A stretch of DNA of 18,391 bases from UMGS1851 sp900555605 (GCA_902472555.1 CABROF010000045.1:1-18391), one strand, 5' to 3'. Counted from the first letter of the stretch, positions 7,153 through 15,650 are shown. Notes: generated by a model not told the origin, from the sequence alone. Translations and numbers: made by a program.

Positions 7153-8535
7153 ATGGCCAGAAATTATTCTGAGATTACGCCTGAAATTGCCAAACTTGCA
7201 GAGCTGTGCGGCGGAAATAGTATAATCGAGCCGGAGCTGTATATTCAGCACAAGGTAAACCGGGGACTGCGGGATTTAAACGGAAAGGGCGTGCTGACAG
7301 GACTGACTGAGGTCTCAGAGATCAAGTCGACGGAAGTAATAGACGGGGTGGAACACCCCTGTTACGGAAAGCTGTACTATCGCGGCGTGGATGTGGAGGA
7401 TCTTGTAAAGGGATTCATTTCCGACGGACGGTTCGGCTTTGAAGAAACTGTGTACCTATTGCTGTTCGGCCGACTGCCGGCCCCGAAAGAGCTGGAGGCT
7501 TTTTATAAAGTGCTGGCAAGCTACCGGACGCTTCCCGGTTCTTTTGTAAGAGACATTATTATGAAAGCGCCGAGCCTTGACATGATGAATACGCTTGCGC
7601 GCAGCGTTCTTACATTGTACGCATATGACGATGCGGCGAATGATATCAGCATTCCGAATGTGCTGCGGCAGTGTATTCTGCTGATCGCATTATTTCCGCT
7701 GCTTTCTGTCTATGGGTATCAGGCATATGATTATTATCTGAACGACGGGACGAGTTTTTTCATTCATGAACCGAAGGCCGAGCTGTCAACCGCGGAGAAT
7801 ATCCTGCATATGCTCCGTTTAGACAGTAAGTATACTGCCCTCGAAGCAAAAATTCTGGATATTGCCCTTGTATTGCATGCAGAACACGGCGGCGGCAACA
7901 ATTCTACTTTTACGACCCGGGTGGTTTCCTCCTCCGGCACAGATACCTATTCTGCGATTGCCGCGGCGCTGGGCTCTCTGAAAGGGCCGAAACACGGCGG
8001 GGCAAACATCAAGGTCGTTCAAATGGTAGAGAATATCAAAGAGCACGTAAAGGATTGGGAGGATGAGGAAGAGGTCGGCAGATATCTGGAGAAGATTCTG
8101 ACAAAGCAGGCATTTGATAAAAGTGGGCTGATTTACGGAATGGGACATGCAGTTTATTCCCTGTCCGATCCGCGGGCCAATATCTTCAAATCATTTGTAG
8201 AAAAGCTCAGTGATGAGAAGAATTTACATAAAGAATACGCGCTGTATGCCAATATTGAGAGAATGGCGCCGAAAATTATCGAGAAATCGCGTAAAATGTA
8301 TAAGGGCGTCAGTGCGAATATTGACTTTTACAGCGGTTTTGTATACAGCATGCTCGGCCTGCCGACGGAGCTGTTTACCCCGATTTTTGCGATGGCGCGG
8401 ATTGCCGGCTGGAGTGCGCATCGAATTGAAGAGCTGGTGAATGCCAGTAAAATCATACGGCCCTCTTATAAAAGCGTGCAGCCTCACAGGGAATATATTG
8501 CGTTGGCGGACCGGAAGCCGCTTGGGGCCGAATAA
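7153..8535 (+). CDS. Citrate synthase (citrate/2-methylcitrate synthase family)
   Basis: Predicted 460-residue enzyme condensing acetyl-CoA with oxaloacetate to citrate. Expected active-site residues align by motif: H245 in AEHGGGNNSTF, H281 in GPKHGGAN, H332 in GMGHAVYSLSDPRA, and D391 in IDFYSG. By analogy with E. coli GltA, H281, H332 and D391 would be the catalytic triad and H245 an oxaloacetate ligand. The start at 7153 follows AAGGTGG (7141-7147); an upstream in-frame extension to 7084 would run through the promoter and is rejected. It is longer than E. coli GltA (427 residues), with extra N-terminal sequence before the core. It is a single-gene unit with its own promoter and terminator. 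In an anaerobe the likely role is the oxidative branch toward 2-oxoglutarate and glutamate. A 2-methylcitrate synthase activity cannot be excluded from sequence; no prp genes are adjacent. Confidence 0.92.
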   Translation: MARNYSEITPEIAKLAELCGGNSIIEPELYIQHKVNRGLRDLNGKGVLTGLTEVSEIKSTEVIDGVEHPCYGKLYYRGVDVEDLVKGFISDGRFGFEETVYLLLFGRLPAPKELEAFYKVLASYRTLPGSFVRDIIMKAPSLDMMNTLARSVLTLYAYDDAANDISIPNVLRQCILLIALFPLLSVYGYQAYDYYLNDGTSFFIHEPKAELSTAENILHMLRLDSKYTALEAKILDIALVLHAEHGGGNNSTFTTRVVSSSGTDTYSAIAAALGSLKGPKHGGANIKVVQMVENIKEHVKDWEDEEEVGRYLEKILTKQAFDKSGLIYGMGHAVYSLSDPRANIFKSFVEKLSDEKNLHKEYALYANIERMAPKIIEKSRKMYKGVSANIDFYSGFVYSMLGLPTELFTPIFAMARIAGWSAHRIEELVNASKIIRPSYKSVQPHREYIALADRKPLGAE

Positions 8536-8550
8536 AGAGCTGCAAAGAGG

Positions 8551-8588
8551 AAAAAAAGGGGCGGAACCCATCGGTTCCGCCTTTTTTT
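8551..8588. terminator. Bidirectional terminator between citrate synthase and lacZ
   Basis: A perfect 9-bp stem GGCGGAACC (8560-8568) and GGTTCCGCC (8573-8581) with a CATC loop is flanked by A7 (8551-8557) on the left and T7 (8582-8588) on the right. It therefore works for both converging genes. The right T tract reaches into the lacZ stop codon (8587-8589). Confidence 0.92.
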
Positions 8589-11500
8589 ATTTTACCGCAG
8601 GCAGGGTGCGCGCTTCTCTCAGGCAGTCCGTATCTTCGGAAAAGAAAGGCTTCAGCACAAAAGAATAACAGAATTGCTTTTCTCTCAGCTGATACCGTGG
8701 AGGCAGCACAGGACCGCAGCTGTTGGAACCGATCCCAGATTGCTTGTAATCAATATGCACGATTGTTTCAGGGCGGGGCAGCAATTCTCTGCGATGCTGT
8801 GCACGCGTCAGGTCCTCCGGTGTATAATGCAGCGCGCTGAATTCAAATTCCGGCATACCTTTTATCAGAAGCCCGCGGCCGAGACGATCTGTTACCGCAG
8901 CCCATTTTGTACGGAAATGGTTGCCGGTTTCCTGGGGGAACAGATAATTCGTAAACGCGCTCTCTACAGAGGAGCGAAATACCGCCATTTTACCTGCCTG
9001 ATGCATATCGCAGTAGGTGCTGTGGGGGCCCATGCCGTAATAAGCAATGCACTCATTGCCGGCAGGCATTGCCAGCTGAAGGCCGAAACGAGGCAGAAAG
9101 GGGAGATTGTCCCGTACCTCTGCCGCGGCTGAAACGCTGATCTCTCCGGAACCGTATACAATCCAAAGTACGGAATAGGTCACAAGAGGGAGAAAAGACG
9201 GACCGCCTAAAGCATAAGAGGCTGAAATTCCGACATGCTTTCTGTCCATGCTTAGAATCGAACAACGATAGCATTTTTCAAATGCAGCGTGCATATTCTG
9301 GGCCTGCCACTGCTGCCGGATCTCGCGATCGTTATCTGTCGGAGCGCGCCATACGGTAAAGGCGGGAGTCTGCGCAAGCAGGGAGACGCCGTTGAACAAG
9401 AGCTGCGTAAAATGCCCTTTTCGCAGGTTGAACGTATAGGAGAAGTCTTCTCCTTCAATCCGCAGCAGCCGCCAGCCTTCCTCGGAAACTTCCGCGGTAT
9501 GAAGATCCGGCATAGCGCTGCTGGGGGTCTGCTCCGGGACAGTCAGCAAAACAGGCAGTAAAAGCTGTGTGCTTCCGACAAGGTGTCCTGCCTGTCCCCA
9601 GGCCGTATCCTCCTTCAATGCGTAGGAGAAGGTTATATAAAAATCCTCAAAGCTGAACTCCGGAAGAGAATAAGACAGCGTGATTTCCGTGGATTTATGG
9701 GGCGGACACGATACGGAAAAGGATCCGCAGGTGTATACTGCGGATTGCGCTTCGATTCGATAGGTAAACTGAAGCGTATCAAGATCTGTAAAGTCATAAA
9801 GGTTTACAATGGTAAAAATGCCGTTTTGTGCGTCTTTTGCTTTTATCTGTACGGGAGAGAGGACACTTTTATATTCGATCAGTCCGGTGCTCGGCATACG
9901 GTCCGGGGATACCAGTCCGTCGACACAGAAATTTCCGTCGTGGGGATATTCTCCAAAGTAGCCGCCGAAATCAAAATCTTCGCTTTCCCGTTCCTGTTCC
10001 CGTTCCTGCCGTGATTCCCATCCTTGTTCCTGCCTGCCTGTTCTGGCGTCCGGAAACGCGTTTTCTGCGGAGTTGCCGTATTGCGGCAGGCGTGCTGCCG
10101 CGGCAGGGATTGCTGGCGCGGCGTGCTCAGAAGAGGCGGAGCGCCTGGTACGGATTGCATGATCCGCCCATTCCCAGACGCATCCGCCGATCAGATTCGG
10201 GTATTTATAAAATAGATCCCAATAATCCTTGAGTCCCCCGGGTCCGTTTCCCATGGCGTGGGCATATTCGCAGAGGAAGAACGGCCGCACCGGCTTGCCC
10301 TCAGCAGCGGCTGCAGCGCCCTTTTTGCCCTGCTCCGCCACAAATGCCAGATCTGAATACATCCGGCTGTCGATATCCAGGCAGGCGGCATCGAGTCCGG
10401 CACCCTCGTAATGAAGCAGACGGGAGGGATCCTTTTCCCTGGTCCATTTTGCCATGCGCATATGATTTTCTCCGTAAAACGATTCGTTGCCTAAAGACCA
10501 GATCACCACGGAAGGCTGATTTTTGTCGCGCTCCACCATGCGCTCCATTCTGTCCATAAAGGCTGGCGCCCAGTCCATACTGTCCGTGAGCATGCATGAC
10601 AGATTTTTCCCCGGGGGAAAGCCTTTATATACTTTTGAAAGGGTTCCGGCCAAGGCAGTGCCGTGGGTTTCCAGGTCTGTTTCATCTATGACATAAAAGC
10701 CGAGCTCATTGCATAGCTGCAGAAAGCGCGGCGAGTTGGGGTAGTGTGAGGTTCTGATGCAGTTGATGTTATGTTGCTTCATCAGCATAAGCTCGCTGCG
10801 CATGTCCGCCGCCGGCGTGCAGTGGCCCAGATCCGGATCCGTATCGTGCCGATTCACACCCTTTAATTTTACCGAAACGCCGTTGATCAGCAGTTCTCCG
10901 AGAGGGCCTGCCGCTACGGTGCGCAGACCGACCTTTACGGGAATGATTTCATTCAGACCGCATATCAGCAATGTGTACAGATATGGCGTTTCCGCTGTCC
11001 AGTGCTTTGGCTCCGGAATCGTAATCTGCGTTTCCGCCCGGCCGTTCTCCAGAGAGAGCGCAAAGGACTGAATCAACGTGTGCTCCTGATCATACAATTC
11101 CAGGCTGAGCGCGCCGCAGACCGTATGCTTTGAGGCCTCGCAGCAAAATGCAATTCCGTCCAGCGTGGTGCGCACTGTAAAATCCCGGATGTGCTGGGGA
11201 TTGCGTGAGAGCAGATAAACGTCCCGGAAGATCCCGGAGAGGCGATAGCAATCCTGGTCCTCGAGATAAGTACTCCAGGCCCATTTGAAAACCGCCACGG
11301 TCAATGTGTTTTTGCCTTCTTTCAGATATGGCGTGATGCAGAATTCAGACGGAAGATGGGCGCCCTGACCGGCGCCGACAGCACGGTGATTGATAAACAC
11401 AAAAAAATAGGTGTTGACGCCTTCGAAATTAAGATAAATCTCTGTGCCGGCCCAATTCGCCGGCAGTGTGAAATCCCGTTCGTAAATACCCACCGGGGTA

Positions 11501-11865
11501 TCGTCCGGAACATACGGGGGATCCAAGGGAATCGGATAGTGGGCATTGACATACTGCGGGGCATCATAGCCGTAGAGCTGCCAATTGGACGGCACCGGAA
11601 TCCGGTCCCAACGGATGCTTTCTGCGGCCTGCGCGGTCTGCGGGGCATCTGCGGCCTGCTCCAATGCCGCGCAGGCCGCCTCCGGCCGTGGGAAATAGGC
11701 AAATCGCCAGTCTCCGTTCAGCGTTTTATACCTTCCCATACGCTCTGCTGCGCCGGACAGCGCCTCGCAGCGGCAAGAGTAGGGAATATACCAAGCTCTG
11801 GCCGGTTCTTTATTTACATTCGGCACAGAGGGATTCTGGATTAGATTCAGATCGATCAGACTCAT
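8587..11865 (-). CDS. lacZ: Beta-galactosidase, GH2 family (LacZ type)
   Basis: Predicted 1092-residue cytoplasmic glycoside hydrolase, without a signal peptide, that cleaves terminal beta-galactosides such as lactose. The five-domain LacZ layout is visible: sugar-binding domain (about 40-215), an Ig-like domain (to about 325), the TIM barrel, a second Ig-like domain (about 655-760) and the C-terminal Bgal_small_N domain with WRAPTDND. The acid/base is E461 (SLGNES) and the nucleophile E533 (CEYAHAMGNG). Conserved GVNRHD and RTSHYPN segments are also present. An AGGAGG Shine-Dalgarno site (complement of 11875-11880) supports the ATG at 11865. Between R572 and F633 there is a low-complexity, Ala then Gln/Glu/Arg-rich insertion where family members usually have a linker of only about a dozen residues. 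There is no sugar transporter or regulator gene next to it; the ABC genes upstream look like an exporter. Confidence 0.96.
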   Translation of the reverse strand: MSLIDLNLIQNPSVPNVNKEPARAWYIPYSCRCEALSGAAERMGRYKTLNGDWRFAYFPRPEAACAALEQAADAPQTAQAAESIRWDRIPVPSNWQLYGYDAPQYVNAHYPIPLDPPYVPDDTPVGIYERDFTLPANWAGTEIYLNFEGVNTYFFVFINHRAVGAGQGAHLPSEFCITPYLKEGKNTLTVAVFKWAWSTYLEDQDCYRLSGIFRDVYLLSRNPQHIRDFTVRTTLDGIAFCCEASKHTVCGALSLELYDQEHTLIQSFALSLENGRAETQITIPEPKHWTAETPYLYTLLICGLNEIIPVKVGLRTVAAGPLGELLINGVSVKLKGVNRHDTDPDLGHCTPAADMRSELMLMKQHNINCIRTSHYPNSPRFLQLCNELGFYVIDETDLETHGTALAGTLSKVYKGFPPGKNLSCMLTDSMDWAPAFMDRMERMVERDKNQPSVVIWSLGNESFYGENHMRMAKWTREKDPSRLLHYEGAGLDAACLDIDSRMYSDLAFVAEQGKKGAAAAAEGKPVRPFFLCEYAHAMGNGPGGLKDYWDLFYKYPNLIGGCVWEWADHAIRTRRSASSEHAAPAIPAAAARLPQYGNSAENAFPDARTGRQEQGWESRQEREQERESEDFDFGGYFGEYPHDGNFCVDGLVSPDRMPSTGLIEYKSVLSPVQIKAKDAQNGIFTIVNLYDFTDLDTLQFTYRIEAQSAVYTCGSFSVSCPPHKSTEITLSYSLPEFSFEDFYITFSYALKEDTAWGQAGHLVGSTQLLLPVLLTVPEQTPSSAMPDLHTAEVSEEGWRLLRIEGEDFSYTFNLRKGHFTQLLFNGVSLLAQTPAFTVWRAPTDNDREIRQQWQAQNMHAAFEKCYRCSILSMDRKHVGISASYALGGPSFLPLVTYSVLWIVYGSGEISVSAAAEVRDNLPFLPRFGLQLAMPAGNECIAYYGMGPHSTYCDMHQAGKMAVFRSSVESAFTNYLFPQETGNHFRTKWAAVTDRLGRGLLIKGMPEFEFSALHYTPEDLTRAQHRRELLPRPETIVHIDYKQSGIGSNSCGPVLPPRYQLREKQFCYSFVLKPFFSEDTDCLREARTLPAVK
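9979..10149 (-). repeat. Low-complexity in-frame insertion in lacZ with a 12-bp tandem repeat
   Basis: This segment encodes about 57 residues between the barrel motif WEWADHAIR and the conserved FGGYFGEYPHDGNF stretch. It is Ala/Ser-rich at first and Gln/Arg/Glu-rich at the end. At 9987-10010 (plus strand) the unit CCCGTTCCTG recurs with a 12-bp period, consistent with growth by local duplication. Both flanking conserved stretches are in the same frame, so the enzyme is not broken. Confidence 0.75.
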
Positions 11866-11960
11866 CTGTCGAAGCCTCCTTTATTCCTTTTTGCTGTTTT
11901 TTCTTTTATCATATCGGCACGTCCTGCATCGAAAAATCGGATCGGTCGGCCTGTCTGCTT

Positions 11961-11989
11961 ATCATAGCCTCAATCGGTGGGTCGTGCAA
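11961..11989 (-). promoter_or_regulatory. Predicted SigA-type promoter of lacZ
   Basis: On the minus strand, TTGCAC (complement of 11984-11989) and TATGAT (complement of 11961-11966) are separated by exactly 17 bp. Transcription would start near 11954, about 88 nt before the lacZ ATG. A second TATGAT at 11908-11913 has only a poor -35. The direct repeat ATCGGT occurs at 11941-11946 and 11973-11978, 32 bp apart, around this promoter. Confidence 0.7.
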
Positions 11990-12039
11990 GTTTTTTTCCC
12001 TTATCATCTACAAGCGGACAGGGAAACTGCCTGCACATA

Positions 12040-12055
12040 CGCAGCAGGGGCTGCG
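12040..12055 (-). other. Small hairpin directly after the ABC exporter stop codon
   Basis: CGCAGC and GCTGCG form a perfect 6-bp stem with a 4-nt loop, immediately beyond the stop codon at 12057-12059. No U tract follows, so it is at best a weak terminator or a 3'-end mRNA stabiliser. Some ABC-operon transcription may run into lacZ. Confidence 0.35.
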
Positions 12056-12056
12056 C

Positions 12057-13829
12057 TCATTGAAATTGGGCGTGATATAATTCTGCGTAATAGCCGCCCT
12101 TTTCCATAAGCTGGGAGTGGCTGCCCTGCTCGACGATTTCTCCGTTTTCCATGACAAGAATGACATCCGCATGCTGAATCGTCGATAGTCTGTGGGCAAT
12201 AATAAAGCATGTTTTTCCCTGCATCAGCGTGCGCATGGCTTTTTGAATCCGGATTTCCGTCCGCGTATCTACATTGGATGTGGCTTCGTCGAGGATCAGC
12301 ATTTTCGTATCCAACAGCATGGCCCGTGCGATTGTAAGCAGCTGCTTCTGCCCTTGGGAGATATTCAGGCCGTTTTCCCGCAATACGGTTTGATAGCCGT
12401 CGGGCAGCCTGCTGATAAACGAGTGAATCATCGCCGCCTGAGCAGCGGCCTCGACCTCCTCTTGGGTAGCATTTTCCTTGCCGTATGCAATATTCTCAAA
12501 TATTGTGCCATGGAACAGCCAGGTGTCCTGCAGTACCATAGCGTATGCGCGGCGCAGGCTTTTTCTGGTGAGCCTGCGCACAGGGGTTCCGTCTACGGCG
12601 ATGACGCCGCTGTCTGTGTCATAAAAACGCATGAGCAGATTGATCAGCGTGGTTTTTCCTGCGCCTGTATGGCCCACAATCGCCACCAGGCCGCCTGGCG
12701 CGACCTGAAGACTGAGATTCCGGATAATCTGTTTTTCCGGCGTATATCCGAAATTGACCCGGGAAATTGATACCGCGCCCTGTATTTCTTTCAGCGCAGC
12801 GGCATCCGGCAGATCCGCCGGCTCTGCCGGTTCGTCAATGAGGCGGAAGACCCGTTCTGCCGCGGCGCAGGCGGACTGCAGCTCGCTGATAATATTAGCG
12901 ATTTCATTGATCGGTCCGGAAAATTTTCTTGAGTACAGGACAAAGGAAGAAAGATCGCCGGGTGTCAGCCTTCCGAATAAAAACAGCAGAGAACCGAACA
13001 CACTGACCAGCGCTAAAGAAAAGTTATTGATAAAGTTTACAGAAGGACCTGTCATGCTACCGTAGTAATCCGCATTATAATAGGCCTCCACCGCGTCGTT
13101 GTTCCGCTGGTCAAAACGGCGGATCCGGACTGCTTCCGTATGATATGCTTTTGTGGTTTTGTGGCCGGAAATGACCTCTTCGACATATCCGTTCAGGGCG
13201 CCTAATGTTTCCGACCGCTTTCGGAAAAGGGGACGCACCTTTTTTGTCATGTAGCGTGTAAAGAAAATGGAAATCGGAATTGTCACGGCAAATACCAATA
13301 CCAGCAGCGGAGAAATCAGCAGCATCATAACCAGGGATCCGACAATGGTAATGGCACTTGCAGCAATCTGGAGCAGATCGTTTGACAGAGAGGCGTTAAT
13401 CGTATCAATATCATAGGAGATGCGGCTGACGATATCGCCTACCTGATGGCCGTCAAAATAGCGGACCGGCAATTCTACGAGTTTATTGAATACATCAGAG
13501 CGCATACGATATACGGTCTTTTGACTGATTCGGATCATCAGCACAGAAAGCAGATATGACAGCAGCGCGGAAATGATGTATAAGATGGCCATTAAAAGGC
13601 AGTATCCGAAAACTGCCTGGAAATTTACGCCGCCGGCGGTTATGCCGATGGCATCAATGGCATCTCCTGAAAGCTTGGGCCCTACCAGCGCCAGCACGTT
13701 ACTGATCAGCGCCAGCGTGACGGCAGCCAGTACGCCCCATTTATATTGATAAAGGTATCCCCAAAGGCGCATTAGGGTTTTTCTGCGGTTCTGCGGCTTT
13801 TCAGGAATTGCGCGCGGCATCTTGGCCAT
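12057..13829 (-). CDS. ABC exporter half-transporter, subunit with canonical catalytic residues
   Basis: Predicted 590-residue protein with an N-terminal six-helix exporter membrane domain and a C-terminal ATPase domain. Motifs: Walker A GHTGAGKTT with K392, signature ISQGQ (490-494, deviating from LSGGQ), Walker B LILDEATS with catalytic E515, and switch H546. It pairs with the gene upstream (13801-15537): their open frames overlap by 29 bp. The combination of canonical Walker B with a deviant signature fits the TM288-like partner of a heterodimeric exporter such as TM287/288 or BmrCD. The ATG at 13829 is chosen because GGGAGG lies 8 nt before it, inside the upstream gene; the frame is open to an ATG at 13877 but without such a site. 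Substrate is unknown; drug, lipid or peptide export are all possible. Confidence 0.92.
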   Translation of the reverse strand: MAKMPRAIPEKPQNRRKTLMRLWGYLYQYKWGVLAAVTLALISNVLALVGPKLSGDAIDAIGITAGGVNFQAVFGYCLLMAILYIISALLSYLLSVLMIRISQKTVYRMRSDVFNKLVELPVRYFDGHQVGDIVSRISYDIDTINASLSNDLLQIAASAITIVGSLVMMLLISPLLVLVFAVTIPISIFFTRYMTKKVRPLFRKRSETLGALNGYVEEVISGHKTTKAYHTEAVRIRRFDQRNNDAVEAYYNADYYGSMTGPSVNFINNFSLALVSVFGSLLFLFGRLTPGDLSSFVLYSRKFSGPINEIANIISELQSACAAAERVFRLIDEPAEPADLPDAAALKEIQGAVSISRVNFGYTPEKQIIRNLSLQVAPGGLVAIVGHTGAGKTTLINLLMRFYDTDSGVIAVDGTPVRRLTRKSLRRAYAMVLQDTWLFHGTIFENIAYGKENATQEEVEAAAQAAMIHSFISRLPDGYQTVLRENGLNISQGQKQLLTIARAMLLDTKMLILDEATSNVDTRTEIRIQKAMRTLMQGKTCFIIAHRLSTIQHADVILVMENGEIVEQGSHSQLMEKGGYYAELYHAQFQ

Positions 13830-15537
13830 CGTGCATGCCTCCCATCTGTGACTGACTGATTTCGCGGTAAATTTCACATGATTTCAGCAGCTCTTCATGT
13901 GTGCCACTCCCTGCTATCCGGCCCTCATCCAGCACGAGAATCCGGTCGGCATGTAAAATGGAACTGATCCGCTGCGCGATAATGATCGTAGTGGTTCCGC
14001 TGTAATGCGCTGCGATTGCCCGGCGCATTTTTGCATCCGTTTTATAATCCAGCGCGCTGGAGGCATCGTCCAGAATCAGAATTTCCGGTGCGCCGGCAAG
14101 GGCTCTTGCGATCAGGAGCCTCTGCTTCTGCCCGCCGCTCAGATTGGTTCCTTTCTGCGTGAGCATGTGATCAAAGCGGTCCGGCAGCGCCTCAATAAAT
14201 TCCATTGCCTGCGCACATTCCGCAGCCAGCAGAATCTGCTCCCGGGGCAGTCTCCGGCCGAAGTCAATATTTTCATAAATTGTATCTGCGAACAGGGCGT
14301 CGTTCTGAAAGGTTACGCCGAACATCGTATGCAGACGTTCCTCCGGAATCGTGTTTACCTGCTGGCCGGAGATGCGGATTTCACCTGTGTCCGTATCATA
14401 CAGCCGCATCAGCAGCGCGGCAATTGTACTTTTGCCGCAGCCTGTGGCGCCGATCATCCCCAGCACATCCCCGCGCTTAAGCTGAAACGAAATGTCGGAT
14501 AAATTGTCCTGCATTTTATGGTAAGAGAATGTGACATGAGAAAAAATAATATGATACGGCGTATCAATGGAATCTTCGGGGCGGACTGCCATATCTTCTT
14601 CTGCGTGCAGAACCTCGCCGATGCGGCCGGCCGCCGCGCTGCCCTTCGAATACATAACAAACATCCGGGTAATGGAGAGCATAGCGTTTAATATAATCGT
14701 AAAATAAGTAAGAAAAGCGATGATTTTTCCGCTCTGCGTCAGACCCATATTTACGCGGAAGGCTCCCACCAGAATGACGGCGGTCAAGCCTAAATTCAGA
14801 AAGACGTTCATCAGCGGATTTGTGAATGCCATTGTCATGCCTGCGCGTTCTTCCCGCGCTACGACCTCCCGGTTTACTTTCTGAAATCGCTGTTTTTCAT
14901 ATTCTGTCTTGGAAAGCGCCTTGATTACCCGGATTCCGGTGATGTTTTCCCGCACCGTCCGGACCAGGGCGTCAATCCCTTTCTGCAGCAGCAGATAGAG
15001 CGGAATTCCCTTTTTTGTTATAAGATAAACGAGACCGCCGATAAAAGGCAGAACGGACAGCAGCACCAGCGTCAGCACCGGGTCAAGGGTCAGCGTAATC
15101 ATAATTCCGCCGAGCAGTAAAATCGGAGCCCGTATTCCGAGCCGCTGCATCATTCCGATCATCTGATGCACGTGGTATGTATCCGTGGTCAGCCGTGATT
15201 CCAGCGAGGACACGGTAAACTGGTCCACCTGCCGGCAGGAGAGATATGAGATCTTGGTAAAAAGATCGTGCCGGACAGCTTTTGTTGTAAGCATGGCAAC
15301 CTTGGACGCCATCCTGTTGGCGATGATATTGGTAACTACCGCAGCCACGGCGCAAAAGACCATTGCGCCGCCCCAAAGCAGAATCTGCCTGATATCCCGC
15401 TGCGGGACCACATCATCAATGATCTTGGACAAGATCCAAGGCAGAAAAAGATCCATGATGGTTCCGATCATTTTTATGGAGAGCCCGCCAAGCATGCGCC
15501 CGATATACGGTTTTAGATAAAATGCAATTGTCTTCAT
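13801..15537 (-). CDS. ABC exporter half-transporter, subunit with a degenerate ATP site
   Basis: Predicted 578-residue fused membrane-ATPase exporter half. The six-helix membrane domain occupies about residues 1-310. The ATPase domain has Walker A GATGCGKST with K369, a canonical LSGGQ signature (466-470), Walker B LILDDASS where the catalytic glutamate position is D491, and Q522 in place of the switch histidine (IIAQRIS). The Glu-to-Asp and His-to-Gln changes together are the hallmark of the degenerate site in TM287-like subunits, so this protein should form an asymmetric heterodimer with the product of 12057-13829. It is the first gene of the pair, starting at an ATG at 15537. A TAA codon two codons upstream rules out extension, and no good Shine-Dalgarno site is seen at normal distance. 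Confidence 0.93.
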   Translation of the reverse strand: MKTIAFYLKPYIGRMLGGLSIKMIGTIMDLFLPWILSKIIDDVVPQRDIRQILLWGGAMVFCAVAAVVTNIIANRMASKVAMLTTKAVRHDLFTKISYLSCRQVDQFTVSSLESRLTTDTYHVHQMIGMMQRLGIRAPILLLGGIMITLTLDPVLTLVLLSVLPFIGGLVYLITKKGIPLYLLLQKGIDALVRTVRENITGIRVIKALSKTEYEKQRFQKVNREVVAREERAGMTMAFTNPLMNVFLNLGLTAVILVGAFRVNMGLTQSGKIIAFLTYFTIILNAMLSITRMFVMYSKGSAAAGRIGEVLHAEEDMAVRPEDSIDTPYHIIFSHVTFSYHKMQDNLSDISFQLKRGDVLGMIGATGCGKSTIAALLMRLYDTDTGEIRISGQQVNTIPEERLHTMFGVTFQNDALFADTIYENIDFGRRLPREQILLAAECAQAMEFIEALPDRFDHMLTQKGTNLSGGQKQRLLIARALAGAPEILILDDASSALDYKTDAKMRRAIAAHYSGTTTIIIAQRISSILHADRILVLDEGRIAGSGTHEELLKSCEIYREISQSQMGGMHDGQDAARNS

Positions 15538-15547
15538 AATTTAACAT

Positions 15548-15585
15548 AAAAATCCGCCGCTCCCGTTTTTGATTGAGCGGGATTC
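15548..15585 (-). promoter_or_regulatory. Hairpin in the leader of the ABC exporter operon
   Basis: In the minus-strand transcript, CCGCTC and GAGCGG pair as a 6-bp stem (plus-strand arms at 15559-15564 and 15575-15580) around a 12-nt loop. A short T5 run follows a few bases later, ending about 10 nt before the ATG at 15537. The purine-rich GGGAG of the leader is in this stem and about 22 nt from the start codon, too far for a normal ribosome-binding site. This could be a weak attenuator or a translational control element. Confidence 0.4.
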
Positions 15586-15597
15586 AGAACAGATGCT

Positions 15598-15626
15598 ATG
15601 ATACATTGCTGTTTGCGTTTTGTAAA
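15598..15626 (-). promoter_or_regulatory. Predicted SigA-type promoter of the ABC exporter operon
   Basis: On the minus strand TTTACA (complement of 15621-15626) and TATCAT (complement of 15598-15603) are separated by exactly 17 bp; each matches consensus at five of six positions. Transcription would start near 15591, giving a leader of about 54 nt. Confidence 0.72.
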
Positions 15627-15650
15627 GATCTCTCCGGCATTGATGGAATC

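Noticed and set aside
9979..10149. LacZ possibly being a frameshifted or disrupted pseudogene
   Set aside because: Conserved motifs on both sides of the odd segment are in one continuous frame and the C-terminal domain is complete.
8674..10232. Several plus-strand open frames opposite lacZ
   Set aside because: The minus strand encodes an uninterrupted GH2 enzyme with both catalytic glutamates; the opposing frames are fragmented and overlap each other.
11995..12026. TTTCCC/GGGAAA inverted repeat after the ABC operon as a terminator
   Set aside because: The stem is only six pairs with a 20-nt loop, and no U tract directly follows it in the minus-strand direction.
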